Of a stretch of 28,254 nucleotides of DNA, positions 1-8,279 are shown in pieces. The notes beneath the pieces were generated by a model. It made no database searches and was not told where the DNA came from. It worked only from the letters and a program-made list of their open reading frames with translations. Within the stretch, counting starts at the first letter, position 1, and every line of letters starts with the position of its first letter. The stretch spans positions 1-28,254 of the IMG/VR virus record IMGVR_UViG_3300042868_005174; one strand, written 5' to 3'. A program made the position numbers and the translations under genes. The DNA is from a virus.

Positions 1-126
1 CGGGGATGATTCCGTCTTTTTGTGATTTGTTATCCGAATATCCTTCGGCAATAACAACAACCGATCCACTTGGGATGCTTAATCCCGATGTCAAATTTAC
101 GGGGGTGTTAATTTGTATAAGTTTCA
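1..126 (-). CDS. Partial phage protein, N-terminal 42 residues
   Basis: A reading frame starts at the ATG read leftward from 126 and stays open to the window edge, so only the N-terminus is visible (begins MKLIQINTPVNLTSG, later VVVIAEGYSDN). The alternating hydrophobic and polar residues suggest a beta-rich structural protein, which fits its place downstream of the fibre genes. It is separated from the homing endonuclease by 5 nt. No family is recognised. The short length limits confidence; the sequence left of the window would settle it. Confidence 0.5.
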
Positions 127-131
127 TATTT

Positions 132-809
132 TTATGTATAAATAAATCTTGTTGTGTTTGGCATTTGTCCGTTCAATCTTGACCTCAATGTTGATTGTGT
201 TATGTTATACAAGTCGCTTACTTCTTTTGCGCAAGAATAGTAAACTCCAGTATATGTGTCTAAAACAATCTTTGCTTTTGGCGCACCTCCATAAGAACGA
301 ATTTTTGATAACTTGTTTTTTGTTTCTTGTGATACAATTGTTCCTTTTTTTGCTTGACTTAATTTTGGGAATTTTTTGCCAATTTTACTTAAACCCATTT
401 TATTCTTACTTTCATCCGAATGTTTTTTGCCAAAGAAGGCATTTTTTTCACCCCATAAATCACGATTCCTTGCACCTTGTCTAATTGCTTCTAATGCTGC
501 ACCTGTGTATATTCTACCCTTAGAACTTGATGCGGTTGGGCATAGATTACAACACCATTGATTCCCAAAATGCTCATCAATATATCTTTGTTCAAGAAAG
601 TCCAAATGTTCATTTCTGCAATGTACAATAATTTCAAATTTGAACATTCCGTATTTGTTTACGATGGCTTGAATCTTTGGATTTCTATGTTTGTTTTTAG
701 ACGCTGATTCTTTGTGAGTGCCTTTTCTACGCTGCAAATCAACGGCTTGACCATAATAATAATAATTATTATTGTCCCAATACAAACGATATATTCCACC
801 TTTATTCAT
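132..809 (-). CDS. GIY-YIG homing endonuclease with NUMOD-type DNA-binding repeats
   Basis: Free-standing homing endonuclease of about 225 aa. The N-terminal nuclease domain shows G5-I6-Y7, then Y18-Y19-G20 in place of YIG, the Arg pair R27/R28 (one matching the catalytic Arg) and the metal-binding Glu E73 in 'LEQRYI'. A NUMOD3-like segment follows (about 125-170, 'FGKKHSDESKNKMGLSKIGKK'-type, rich in Lys and Ser), then a C-terminal segment resembling NUMOD1/HTH ('CAKEVSDLYNITQSTL'). Such proteins cut intron- or gene-free alleles and copy themselves. It lies between structural genes, just after a tail-fibre gene. I use the internal ATG at 809, six codons after the first in-frame ATG: it overlaps the upstream stop codon and sits 5 nt from a TAGATTTG motif, the same layout as other genes here. 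The family call is strong; activity is inferred. Confidence 0.88.
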   Translation of the reverse strand: MNKGGIYRLYWDNNNYYYYGQAVDLQRRKGTHKESASKNKHRNPKIQAIVNKYGMFKFEIIVHCRNEHLDFLEQRYIDEHFGNQWCCNLCPTASSSKGRIYTGAALEAIRQGARNRDLWGEKNAFFGKKHSDESKNKMGLSKIGKKFPKLSQAKKGTIVSQETKNKLSKIRSYGGAPKAKIVLDTYTGVYYSCAKEVSDLYNITQSTLRSRLNGQMPNTTRFIYT

Positions 810-1918
810 TAATGCAAATCTACCCAAGAACTTCCATTATATACACACAATTTCAATGTAGTTATGTCCATTACCATCAAACCAGTGGCAGGTGATGCGA
901 TGGCGTTCTTTTGGGTTGTTGTCATTCGTGGTGGTAGAAATCCACGGGTTGTAGATGTCATCGTTACTAATGAACTTGCAACACCACTATAATTTCCAGA
1001 GTCATCAAAAGAACAGTCATAACCAGCGGGGGCTCTCCGAGAGTAAAACCCATTAAACGTTACATCGTGGTTATTGTCAATTCCCATTAAGAATTGATTA
1101 CCCGCATTTTGAAGGCGAAATGAAGATACAGTCCCCCCGCTACATATATTAAAAAAAGTACCTCCCGTAGTTACTACCAAATCGTCTGTAACCCTCAATC
1201 CTAATGCCCCCGCACTATTCTGCACCAAAAGCGATGTAGTGGCAGATGTAGTGCCACCGCCTTTGGCGTGTAGTCGTGCCGTTGGTGAAAGAGTACCTAT
1301 GCCGACACTTCCAGTAGTATCTGTATACAAAGAATAAGTACTTCCGTTTTTAATGCGTAAAATATTAGAAACATCAAATTCAAATACAGAAGGCGCATTT
1401 AAATATGAAAATAATGCCCTACGACCTGCTATACCACCGCTAATTTGAAAACTAGCATCGTCATTTCCTTTAATTTCTAATTGGCTTGCTGGTGCATTTG
1501 TACCAACTCCCAACCTATTATTGGTATCATCCCAAAAGAAGTTTGTAGCATCACTTGCAAACGCACTTCCATTGCTGAATTGAATCGCACCTGCAACACC
1601 GCTTGGGGTTGCCGCTAACACGATGTCACCACTACCAAGTAAGGAAACGGAGTTAAGCGTTTTGATATTCGTTCCACTTACAAGAGTTTCTTGAACTGCG
1701 ACATCACCCGAACCCAATAAAGAATTTGAGTTTACCGTCTTGATATTTGTTCCCGAAACAAGTGAATCTTGTTTGGTAGCAAGAGCCGTAAGAGCAGGAA
1801 GAGAGATAGGAAGGTTGTCTAGCTTTACCTTCTTAGTTAGGTCGTTAGCTATATCTACTGTTACAAGTAAGTCGTTACCTGTTGGAGCAATTAACTCTGG
1901 AAAGTCTGTTATTCTCAT
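809..1918 (-). CDS. Tail fibre / receptor-binding-type structural protein (369 aa)
   Basis: Fibre-type protein. Near residues 52-100 it carries two tandem copies of a segment 'LVSGTNIKT.NS.SLLGSGD', then motifs such as 'NNRLGVGTNAPASQLEIKG' and 'GSVGIGTLSPTARLHAKGG', common in Bacteroidota phage fibres. The C-terminal block reads 'TTRGFLPPRMTTTQKNAIA' then 'PATGLMV...LCVYNGSSW' and is paralogous to a block in the 1372-aa protein upstream. No peptidase S74 chaperone domain is visible. It is preceded by an A-rich leader (AAACTAAACTAA before the ATG) rather than a clear ribosome site. It probably forms or decorates a tail appendage; the receptor cannot be inferred. Confidence 0.75.
   Translation of the reverse strand: MRITDFPELIAPTGNDLLVTVDIANDLTKKVKLDNLPISLPALTALATKQDSLVSGTNIKTVNSNSLLGSGDVAVQETLVSGTNIKTLNSVSLLGSGDIVLAATPSGVAGAIQFSNGSAFASDATNFFWDDTNNRLGVGTNAPASQLEIKGNDDASFQISGGIAGRRALFSYLNAPSVFEFDVSNILRIKNGSTYSLYTDTTGSVGIGTLSPTARLHAKGGGTTSATTSLLVQNSAGALGLRVTDDLVVTTGGTFFNICSGGTVSSFRLQNAGNQFLMGIDNNHDVTFNGFYSRRAPAGYDCSFDDSGNYSGVASSLVTMTSTTRGFLPPRMTTTQKNAIASPATGLMVMDITTLKLCVYNGSSWVDLH
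815..822 (-). promoter_or_regulatory. TAnnTTTG promoter-like element before the homing endonuclease
   Basis: Read on the minus strand this is TAGATTTG, matching the Bacteroidota -7 consensus TAnnTTTG. It ends 5 nt before the ATG at 809 and lies inside the last codons of the fibre gene. It would let the endonuclease be transcribed separately, with a leader of almost zero length. Confidence 0.45.
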
Positions 1919-1940
1919 TTAGTTTAGTTTTTAATTATAC

Positions 1941-2588
1941 TTAAGCAGTATAGGTTCTAGTGTATGATGTTATTGCTGCTCCTTTAGCAAGAATAGGCAT
2001 TAGATTAGTTCTGTTGTAGAAGCTACTTGTTAGGCTTTTTCCTGAAGAGTCGCTTATAGGTACTCTAGCCTCGTAAGTATATGTAGGCATTTCTATAGGT
2101 TGGTAGCTTTGGGTTTGGATAGATTCGTTACTTTGGCTCTTCAAGGAGACAAAGGATGGGCCAGATTGGCTTTCTATAGTAACCTCTTCATAGGTTCCTT
2201 GTGTAGTTATAGTTAGGAAAGCCTGACTCTGTAATTCTCCTTCAGCATAGTTTCTTATTGCTTCTTCTACGTACTCACCCGGAGCATAGTTGCTCTGGAA
2301 CAGTACTGTGTTTAAGGATACTGAGTTATTTAAGGATAAGTTGGACTCTATGTAGGTCTCTATAAATAAATCAAAGTCCTTAGGATTTCTAATTGAATTT
2401 CCTGTTTTAACTATAATCTTAGTTCCCGTAGAGTCTAGTCTTATCTGTGGGTCAATGCTACTAAGTAAAGTAAATTTTAACCTGCTTAAATCGTGTCGAT
2501 TTAAATGTATAGACTTGGGCTTATAGCGTATAACTAGAGATATTAAATTCCCTAAAAAGTTATTACCTATAGCATATCTAGTAGACAC
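1941..2588 (-). CDS. Unknown structural-region protein (215 aa), GTG start
   Basis: Not recognised. The N-terminal half is mixed and basic ('RYKPKSIHLNRHDLSRLKF'); the C-terminal half is rich in Ser, Thr and Gln ('SQSGPSFVSLKSQSNESI'), as in virion decoration or fibre-adaptor proteins. The first plausible start is a GTG at 2588, and a TATATTTG element ends 5 nt upstream, supporting that choice. Its place between fibre genes suggests a tail or neck component, but this is inference from context only. Confidence 0.65.
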   Translation of the reverse strand: MSTRYAIGNNFLGNLISLVIRYKPKSIHLNRHDLSRLKFTLLSSIDPQIRLDSTGTKIIVKTGNSIRNPKDFDLFIETYIESNLSLNNSVSLNTVLFQSNYAPGEYVEEAIRNYAEGELQSQAFLTITTQGTYEEVTIESQSGPSFVSLKSQSNESIQTQSYQPIEMPTYTYEARVPISDSSGKSLTSSFYNRTNLMPILAKGAAITSYTRTYTA

Positions 2589-2593
2589 TTATA

Positions 2594-2601
2594 CAAATAT
2601 A
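2594..2601 (-). promoter_or_regulatory. Late promoter-like TATATTTG element
   Basis: Minus-strand TATATTTG, matching TAnnTTTG. A TTG (2621-2623 read leftward) lies 19 nt upstream, a plausible -33 partner. The element ends 5 nt before the GTG at 2588, so the predicted transcript would be almost leaderless. Confidence 0.55.
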
Positions 2602-2630
2602 ATAACTAATGAAATTAAATCAAGTAAAAG

Positions 2631-2657
2631 AAAAACCCCCAAGGAGGTACTTGGGGG
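2631..2657 (-). terminator. Rho-independent terminator
   Basis: On the minus strand CCCCCAAG pairs with CTTGGGGG around a 6-nt loop and is followed by TTTTTCTTTT. It ends the transcript of the 84-aa gene and its upstream neighbours, and lies just upstream of the next promoter element. Confidence 0.85.
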
Positions 2658-2672
2658 TAAATCGAGGGCCTT

Positions 2673-2730
2673 AATTTGGTAGAATTAAGTAGGTATACAA
2701 ATATACCTAAAAAAATTAATTTACCAAATT
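2673..2730. repeat. Nested inverted repeats in the 3' region of the 84-aa gene
   Basis: Outer arms AATTTGGTA (2673-2681) and TACCAAATT (2722-2730) match perfectly. Inside them AGGTATA (2691-2697) pairs with TATACCT (2702-2708) around the loop CAAA. The inner palindrome contains TATATTTG on the minus strand, identical to the late promoter element, so the motif sits across a hairpin. The strong terminator lies 15 nt further on in the direction of transcription. Confidence 0.6.
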
Positions 2731-2983
2731 ATTGTTGCACGTATTCAAAAGTATGTGGGTCTACTAGACCTTTACCATACTTCTGTTCTAGTGCACCAAA
2801 GAATTGGTTTTGCTCAGTAACAACTTGAGCCATGCCGTCTTTAATCTGCTCTTTTACATTGAGCAAATCAGACAACTGGAGTTCTACTTTACCCAAGTCA
2901 ATAATGACTTGGTGTACTTTCTTTTGGAAGTCTTGGAGAGCAGCTTTTTCTGTCTCGTCAAGAAGGATTCTAGATTCACTCAT
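2729..2983 (-). CDS. Small coiled-coil protein, unknown function (84 aa)
   Basis: Mostly helical, with heptad-like spacing of hydrophobic residues ('FQKKVHQVIIDLGKVELQL', then 'LLNVKEQIKDGMAQVV'), so a short coiled coil is likely. It is acidic overall. It starts 3 nt after the upstream 90-aa gene ends, as part of one operon, and its 3' end leads into an inverted repeat and a terminator. The position among virion genes hints at a small chaperone or structural accessory protein. Function not recognised. Confidence 0.7.
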   Translation of the reverse strand: MSESRILLDETEKAALQDFQKKVHQVIIDLGKVELQLSDLLNVKEQIKDGMAQVVTEQNQFFGALEQKYGKGLVDPHTFEYVQQ

Positions 2984-2985
2984 AA

Positions 2986-3258
2986 TTATGCAAGTACTTC
3001 TAACATCTGAGCCTTAGAAAGAATCGTGAGCTGGTCATGGTCCTTAATAAAGTTCTTCAAGGTTTCTACATCAGAAGGATCCAATTCCAAAGACTCTCCT
3101 GCATGCATTTTCAATGCCCAGGCCATGTACTTAAGTGCATCACCTTTGCTTGAAGATACGAGCATCTGGGCTACGATTTTGCCCATGTTAGATTCTTTGA
3201 TTTCGTTACCGTCTAGGTCGGTAAGACATTTGTTCAGGTCAATTTTTTTAATAGACAT
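2986..3258 (-). CDS. Unknown small protein of the structural block (90 aa)
   Basis: A soluble, mixed alpha/beta-looking protein ('MSIKKIDLNKCLTDLDGNEI' at the start; later 'LKYMAWALKMHAGESLELD'). No signal peptide, membrane span or known motif is visible. It lies 18 nt after the 95-aa gene and 2 nt before the 84-aa gene. The 'DLNGxEI'-like N-terminus recurs in small Bacteroidota phage proteins near tail genes, from memory; I cannot assign a function. Confidence 0.7.
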   Translation of the reverse strand: MSIKKIDLNKCLTDLDGNEIKESNMGKIVAQMLVSSSKGDALKYMAWALKMHAGESLELDPSDVETLKNFIKDHDQLTILSKAQMLEVLA

Positions 3259-3276
3259 ATAAGTTGGTTTTTAAGT

Positions 3277-3564
3277 TTAAACAGGTAGTGCAACAAAGCC
3301 TAATTTAGCCAATGCCCAGTTGATAACATAGGTATCGTCATCTCCCCAAGCAGCATACTCTGCTTGAGTCATGACAAGATTGCCATCTATTAAGCTAGAA
3401 CCTGGCTTGCTTGTAACTAATTCATTTTCAATCTCCTCTACCTCTGATAAAACCTGCCAATAGAAGGTTACAGAACTAGGGTTCATAGGAAAGTTCAAAG
3501 CAGTAATATTGAAGTACTTTGCAGTTCCTTTGGTTGGTACAACGACATCTTGAATCTTTATCAT
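3277..3564 (-). CDS. Unknown small structural-region protein (95 aa)
   Basis: Begins 'MIKIQDVVVPTKGTAKYFNI' and contains 'VTFYWQVLSEVEEIENELVT' and 'AEYAAWGDDDTYVINWALAKL'. The strand-rich N-terminus and the acidic 'WGDDDTYV' segment resemble small virion proteins encoded next to Bacteroidota phage fibres, but no named family is recognised. The start is backed by a TATATTTG element ending 4 nt upstream. It heads a three-gene run ending at the terminator near 2640. Confidence 0.7.
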   Translation of the reverse strand: MIKIQDVVVPTKGTAKYFNITALNFPMNPSSVTFYWQVLSEVEEIENELVTSKPGSSLIDGNLVMTQAEYAAWGDDDTYVINWALAKLGFVALPV

Positions 3565-3568
3565 ACTT

Positions 3569-3576
3569 CAAATATA
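3569..3576 (-). promoter_or_regulatory. Late promoter-like TATATTTG element
   Basis: Minus-strand TATATTTG ending 4 nt before the ATG at 3564, in the 22-nt gap after the large fibre gene. It would give the three small genes their own, effectively leaderless, transcript. Confidence 0.55.
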
Positions 3577-3586
3577 ATGCTTAAAA

Positions 3587-6500
3587 TTAAAAAGTAGTAA
3601 TTTTATAAGTAATGTCCACACCGTATGGATTCGGGTTGGTTATGTTAATATCCAAAGTGGGACCTCCTGTAATAGTAAAACTCAAAGGAGCAGTACTGTC
3701 GGGGGTTGTTGTTTGAACATCTAGCCAATAGTTAAATCCGCCTATAGGACCTGGGTAGTAAGTAACGTACAAAACACCTGTCTCTTGTTTACCTGAGGCT
3801 GGGTTATCAGTTGACCAATACTCAAACTTCATATGTCCAACAACTGAAGCAGAACTGTACACATTACTACTAGAAGTAGCACCTATACTTATCGTACTTG
3901 TAGAACCTCCACCTCCACTTCCATTAGAAGCAGCTGTGATTCTTCCCTGTGCGTCTACTGTTATATTAGCGTTTGTATAAGCACCTGCCGTAACTGCGGT
4001 GTTAGCTAGAGATATAGTTCCACTACCCGTAATTGTTCCTCCAGTCAGTCCTGTACCTGTTGCTACTGAAGTTACTGTTCCTACATTACTAGTATAGCCT
4101 TGTGCTGTTACCCAACTTTCAGTTGCTATGTTCTGCCAAGCAGTTCCGTTGTAGACTAAGTTTTTATTGTTTGTGGTGTCGTATGCTTGAAGACCAGTTG
4201 CAGGCGTAGTGATTGCTAACGCTTGAGCATTGGTCATTCTCGGTTGTAGGAATCCTTTTGTTGTAGATGCTATTTCTACTTGCGCAGAAGCATTAATAGT
4301 GGCATATGTAGTTCCAAATGTCGCAAATTTTGCAGATAAATTACCACTACCGTTAGCAGTTTGACCAGAATCGGTAATACTAAGCCAATCAGTTGTTGTA
4401 GCCGTTAATCTTGCAAGACCATTACCTACCAATACACGTACAACCCATACATAATCAGTTGCTGCCAAATTAGATGCGGTAAGTGCTCCTGATACATATA
4501 GTGTGTTGCCACCTCCAATACGTAAACTAGACGTTCCTGCGTTTGATGTAAGTGTAACTAAATTGCTTGCAAATGGAAATGATGAACTACCGATATTGAC
4601 ACTACCATTTACATCTAATTTATACCCAGCATCAGTAGTGGTTCCGATCAACACATTGTAAGTGTCTGCTGTAACCATAAAACGAGTATGTGCTGTAGAT
4701 ACTACAGTAGTATCTGTTGTATTTAACACAGCAATTCTAAAATCCCCTCTACCCCAAGAACCTACCGCACTACTAAACAAACCTACTTTAGCTTGTCCGT
4801 GATTCCAATACATAGAAAGAGTTCCACTATTACCAGTATCATTAATAAAAGATAAATTTTTATTATTGACACTTGTAGCTTTGTACAAATCTGTAGTTGT
4901 TCCAGTTAAAACAATATTACGGTCAGATTCTTGGACGTTGTAGTTATTATTACCAGTAGGAGAAGCTGCTAAAGTCAAAATTCCTCTATTCCACGCCCCT
5001 GAGTAGGTGCTAAAAATTCCAGTAGCATACCCTGCGGTAGTCGACTGTCCAAAAAGAATACTTAAAGCAGACGGATTGTTTATAGTTGCTACATTCTCTT
5101 GTAAAATAAGTTTAGGCCCACTTGCTCCGAATATTACATTACCACTAGTTGTCTCTATTGCTCTGTGAGTAACGCCTGTGGTTGATGTTAATGTTGGATT
5201 ATAGTAGATACCCCTTACAATCCCAGCATATGTACCTGTGGTATTTATTACAGGTACTACACTAAATAAATTATAAGTGGCATTTCCTGAAGCTGGTTGC
5301 CATGTTTCATTGGTGCCATCACCAACAACAACCGTATTTTGAATTCCAGAAGTAGCAGTAAATGCACCTTGGTTAATTGTATAGGATGCCAATCTAACAG
5401 ATGTACCTATTGTTCCTGCTCCAAATCCACCTAAAACTTGGAATGTTGTGTTTGGTAATCTAACAGCTACATTACCTGCCCCCAATTGGAAGTAACCACC
5501 ATTTGTTGTGAATATAACAGTGTTGTTCCTTGTCATTACAACATCCCCTGCTGCGTAGTTTCCTCCTGCACCAATCTCTATTGTGGCATAGTTTCCATTT
5601 GTATGTTCTACTCTAAATATACTCTCAACAGATGCTAATGCCCTTGTTTTACCTACTACATCTAGTTTGTAACCTGCGTCTATGGGGCTTGTTCCTATAA
5701 ATAAATTACCTGTTGAAAAGAACTTTGCTACAATTGAATTTGCTGTATAAAGTTGTAACCCTGATGGAGTTACTGCATTTGTAGTTCCAAATTCTGTATC
5801 GCCTGAACCAGCATTATATCTCCAAAATGAACTATCAGCTCCGTGGTTTATTTTAAAACCCATAATACCAGAAGATGATAGTCTACTGTGTACAAAATGG
5901 TTTAACTCACTAACCAATGCAGTAGTTCGAGCACTTGTAGCATAAACTCCACCTGAAGAAAATAATTGGTAGCCATTTAACCTCAACGCATAGTTCTGCA
6001 CCCCCGTAAACGCACCATTAGTAAAGGTAGGATTGATGTCTAGTCCTACTAATACGTCATTGTTTGCTGCTGCTACTAAAGTGTTGTTGAAGTATACTCC
6101 TTGTGCAAGTGCTGATGATGCTGTGATTGAGCCTCCTACTGTAAGTTTTGCTGTTGTTACAGTTGTTCCAGTACCAATTCCTACTGTTCCATCAGCATTT
6201 GTAATTTGAAATAAAGTTGTGGTATTTGTAGAATCTAAAATTCTAAAATAAGTACCTCCTGTTAAAATAGTACTTCCATTTGAACCTGGTCTTGTTAGAA
6301 TTAATTGAGTTCCCCAATATATTCCCATAGTAAGACCCATTGTCAAATTAGATTGCACTCTTACTGTTCCATTAACATCTAACTTATATCCTGCATCGGT
6401 ACTAGTGTTAATGAGGACGTTGCCTGTTGTATTTACATTTATAAATGATCCAACTACCAAACTTCCCATTGAAAAATACGGAAGAGTATCTCTGTAAAAA

Positions 6501-7705
6501 ACATGGCTATTTCTACTGTGGTATTGCCAAGCACTATTAGTACTTATAATTTGTTCTTGATAAGTTCCATCTGAAGCACGACTTACATAAAGTCCTTGAT
6601 ATGTTAATCTGCTTCTTAAGTTGGCATTGGTACTTGTTGTTACAAATATTTCACCGTCTCTTACATCTACCTTTCCAAATGGCGTTAACGTACCAATACC
6701 GACTCTACCGTTAACCGTATCTGTGTAGATGAGATTCGTAGCAACAGTCAACCCACCTACAGTAATCGCATTGGTGGTAGTATTGCCTGCTGTGGTTACT
6801 TGTGCTAGGGTAGGAGTGGGAACGGAAATATCCGAAAGCACTTGAGCAGCCGTCCTGCGATGGACTACACCGCCACTCAAGGTCAAGAAATCACCTGCTG
6901 CATTACTAACAGAAGACAACGCCAAATCAACTAGCGATGTTCTTCCACCGACTACGGTCATTGCGTTTCCGCTACCGCTTGTCTTATTTACATAAAGGGC
7001 CTCATTGGCACCGCCTTTAGTTACTATTATTCCATATCCACTACCACTAGTATGGTTGACAGTAAGCGTGTCACTGCTTCCGTTATTTGAAAATGTTCCA
7101 CGGGCAGCTAATAATTGATGAGTCCCTAGATTTACATCACCTGTAGCTCCTGTGTAAGGAACATACCCCGTCAACGCACTTCCGTAGTTAGGAATGTTAA
7201 GAACATTGCCTGCTAATGTAGCTGCCCCACTAGAGCCTGTGGTTGTAAGTGAGGTTATACGGTTTGTATAAGCTGTATCCCAGTTTGTCTGAGAAGCCGT
7301 AGTAGGAATAGCGTATCCTGCTGCATAAGTTATTGCAAAAGTACCTGAACTAGTAATTGTTGCAGGAGATACACTTAGTCCTGTAGGAACCGTTACGCCT
7401 ACTGACGTTACTGTACCGCCTCCTCCTCCTCCTCCTGAAACAGCTTTCCAAGTACCATCGTCAGCTAAGTAAAGATTACCTGCTCCTGTAGCTCCTGTTC
7501 CTAATCTATTGGGGTCGATGATACCGGTTTTAATGTAAGCAGCGTCAAACAACCTCCACTTAACAGGGCCATCTACGGTAGCAGGAGGCATAGTGATATA
7601 CCCGGCTGCCATATAAGTTTCAGTCGTAACTCCATCCCTAGGAGTAAGGCTACGATTAATTAATATATCGTACTGTTCTTCTGGAGTTATTGGATTACTC
7701 GGCAT
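3587..7705 (-). CDS. Giant tail-fibre protein (1372 aa)
   Basis: The largest gene in the window. The N-terminal region ('NPITPEEQYDILINRSLTPR' onward) may attach to the tail. A seven-Gly linker near residues 91-97 is encoded by a trinucleotide run. Next come 'YVPYTGATGDVNLGTHQLL' and at least five repeats of the type 'VLIGTTTDAGYKLDVNG', spaced irregularly, which suggests a long trimeric beta-structured shaft. Late in the protein, 'TTKGFLQPRMTNAQALAITT' plus 'PATGLQAYDTT' parallels the C-terminal block of the 369-aa fibre. The end ('DSTAPLSFTITGGPTLDIN') looks like a beta-sandwich tip. It likely sets host range. A TATATTTG element lies 10 nt upstream of the ATG. Confidence 0.88.
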   Translation of the reverse strand: MPSNPITPEEQYDILINRSLTPRDGVTTETYMAAGYITMPPATVDGPVKWRLFDAAYIKTGIIDPNRLGTGATGAGNLYLADDGTWKAVSGGGGGGGTVTSVGVTVPTGLSVSPATITSSGTFAITYAAGYAIPTTASQTNWDTAYTNRITSLTTTGSSGAATLAGNVLNIPNYGSALTGYVPYTGATGDVNLGTHQLLAARGTFSNNGSSDTLTVNHTSGSGYGIIVTKGGANEALYVNKTSGSGNAMTVVGGRTSLVDLALSSVSNAAGDFLTLSGGVVHRRTAAQVLSDISVPTPTLAQVTTAGNTTTNAITVGGLTVATNLIYTDTVNGRVGIGTLTPFGKVDVRDGEIFVTTSTNANLRSRLTYQGLYVSRASDGTYQEQIISTNSAWQYHSRNSHVFYRDTLPYFSMGSLVVGSFINVNTTGNVLINTSTDAGYKLDVNGTVRVQSNLTMGLTMGIYWGTQLILTRPGSNGSTILTGGTYFRILDSTNTTTLFQITNADGTVGIGTGTTVTTAKLTVGGSITASSALAQGVYFNNTLVAAANNDVLVGLDINPTFTNGAFTGVQNYALRLNGYQLFSSGGVYATSARTTALVSELNHFVHSRLSSSGIMGFKINHGADSSFWRYNAGSGDTEFGTTNAVTPSGLQLYTANSIVAKFFSTGNLFIGTSPIDAGYKLDVVGKTRALASVESIFRVEHTNGNYATIEIGAGGNYAAGDVVMTRNNTVIFTTNGGYFQLGAGNVAVRLPNTTFQVLGGFGAGTIGTSVRLASYTINQGAFTATSGIQNTVVVGDGTNETWQPASGNATYNLFSVVPVINTTGTYAGIVRGIYYNPTLTSTTGVTHRAIETTSGNVIFGASGPKLILQENVATINNPSALSILFGQSTTAGYATGIFSTYSGAWNRGILTLAASPTGNNNYNVQESDRNIVLTGTTTDLYKATSVNNKNLSFINDTGNSGTLSMYWNHGQAKVGLFSSAVGSWGRGDFRIAVLNTTDTTVVSTAHTRFMVTADTYNVLIGTTTDAGYKLDVNGSVNIGSSSFPFASNLVTLTSNAGTSSLRIGGGNTLYVSGALTASNLAATDYVWVVRVLVGNGLARLTATTTDWLSITDSGQTANGSGNLSAKFATFGTTYATINASAQVEIASTTKGFLQPRMTNAQALAITTPATGLQAYDTTNNKNLVYNGTAWQNIATESWVTAQGYTSNVGTVTSVATGTGLTGGTITGSGTISLANTAVTAGAYTNANITVDAQGRITAASNGSGGGGSTSTISIGATSSSNVYSSASVVGHMKFEYWSTDNPASGKQETGVLYVTYYPGPIGGFNYWLDVQTTTPDSTAPLSFTITGGPTLDINITNPNPYGVDITYKITTF

Positions 7706-7715
7706 ACTTATAATA

Positions 7716-7723
7716 CAAATATA
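7716..7723 (-). promoter_or_regulatory. Late promoter-like TATATTTG element before the giant fibre gene
   Basis: Minus-strand TATATTTG ending 10 nt before the ATG at 7705. It follows a CTTTAC / GTAAAG hairpin with a T8 loop (about 7727-7746). Confidence 0.55.
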
Positions 7724-7777
7724 CTCCTTTACAAAAAAAAGTAAAGAATTAACCTTTTAGATTATAATAGGCTAAGC

Positions 7778-8275
7778 TCAGTCCCAGTGCTTATTGTACT
7801 CTTCCCAGTAGAACGTAGGGACTTCATTAACGTAATCTCCTACTATCTTAGATTTGAAGACAGAGTCTTTATGTTCTACTAGGGCAAGGGTGAGGATATC
7901 TTCGTGTGCGAAGCCAACCTTTGTAAGCTCCTCTATAATCCACGTATAATTACCTCCTGTAAGGACCGCTGCTTCGACCAAAACAACCTTATCTATGACT
8001 TTCTTCATATGAGGTGCTGTAACCTCTAGAATCCGCCTAAACGCATCCTTCTTTTCTTGAGAGTCATCAGGGTACGCAACATCTAAGAACATATAGTGAG
8101 GAAGTTCTCCATCCCTAGAAAGACTGTGAAGGACTCTTAACCCTACAATACTGGAATAGTCAGGACTAACACAGATTACTCCTATCTTCAAAGCATCTTT
8201 CCACTCAGACGTTTCTTCCTTTACCTTACCTACTACCTCTAATAGTAATTTATTTTCTAACTCTTGGCTGATCAT
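7778..8275 (-). CDS. Phosphoribosyltransferase-like protein (165 aa)
   Basis: The segment 'KVVLVEAAVLTGGNYTWIIE' resembles the PRPP-binding loop of type I phosphoribosyltransferases (hydrophobic strand, acidic residues, then TGG), but the usual two adjacent acidic residues are reduced to Glu-Ala, so catalysis is doubtful. The C-terminal 'VPTFYWEEYNKHW' resembles the 'PW(E)' end of hypoxanthine/xanthine-type enzymes. At 165 aa it is near the normal size for the family. It could act in nucleotide salvage or be a non-catalytic relative. It is the first gene of the leftward block, with a TATATTTG element 4 nt upstream of its ATG. Confidence 0.6.
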   Translation of the reverse strand: MISQELENKLLLEVVGKVKEETSEWKDALKIGVICVSPDYSSIVGLRVLHSLSRDGELPHYMFLDVAYPDDSQEKKDAFRRILEVTAPHMKKVIDKVVLVEAAVLTGGNYTWIIEELTKVGFAHEDILTLALVEHKDSVFKSKIVGDYVNEVPTFYWEEYNKHWD

Positions 8276-8279
8276 TATA

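Noticed and set aside
149-484. Plus-strand open frame of 111 codons
   Set aside because: It lies opposite the homing endonuclease, whose motifs are convincing; the frame reads as low-complexity Leu/Phe-rich sequence without known patterns.
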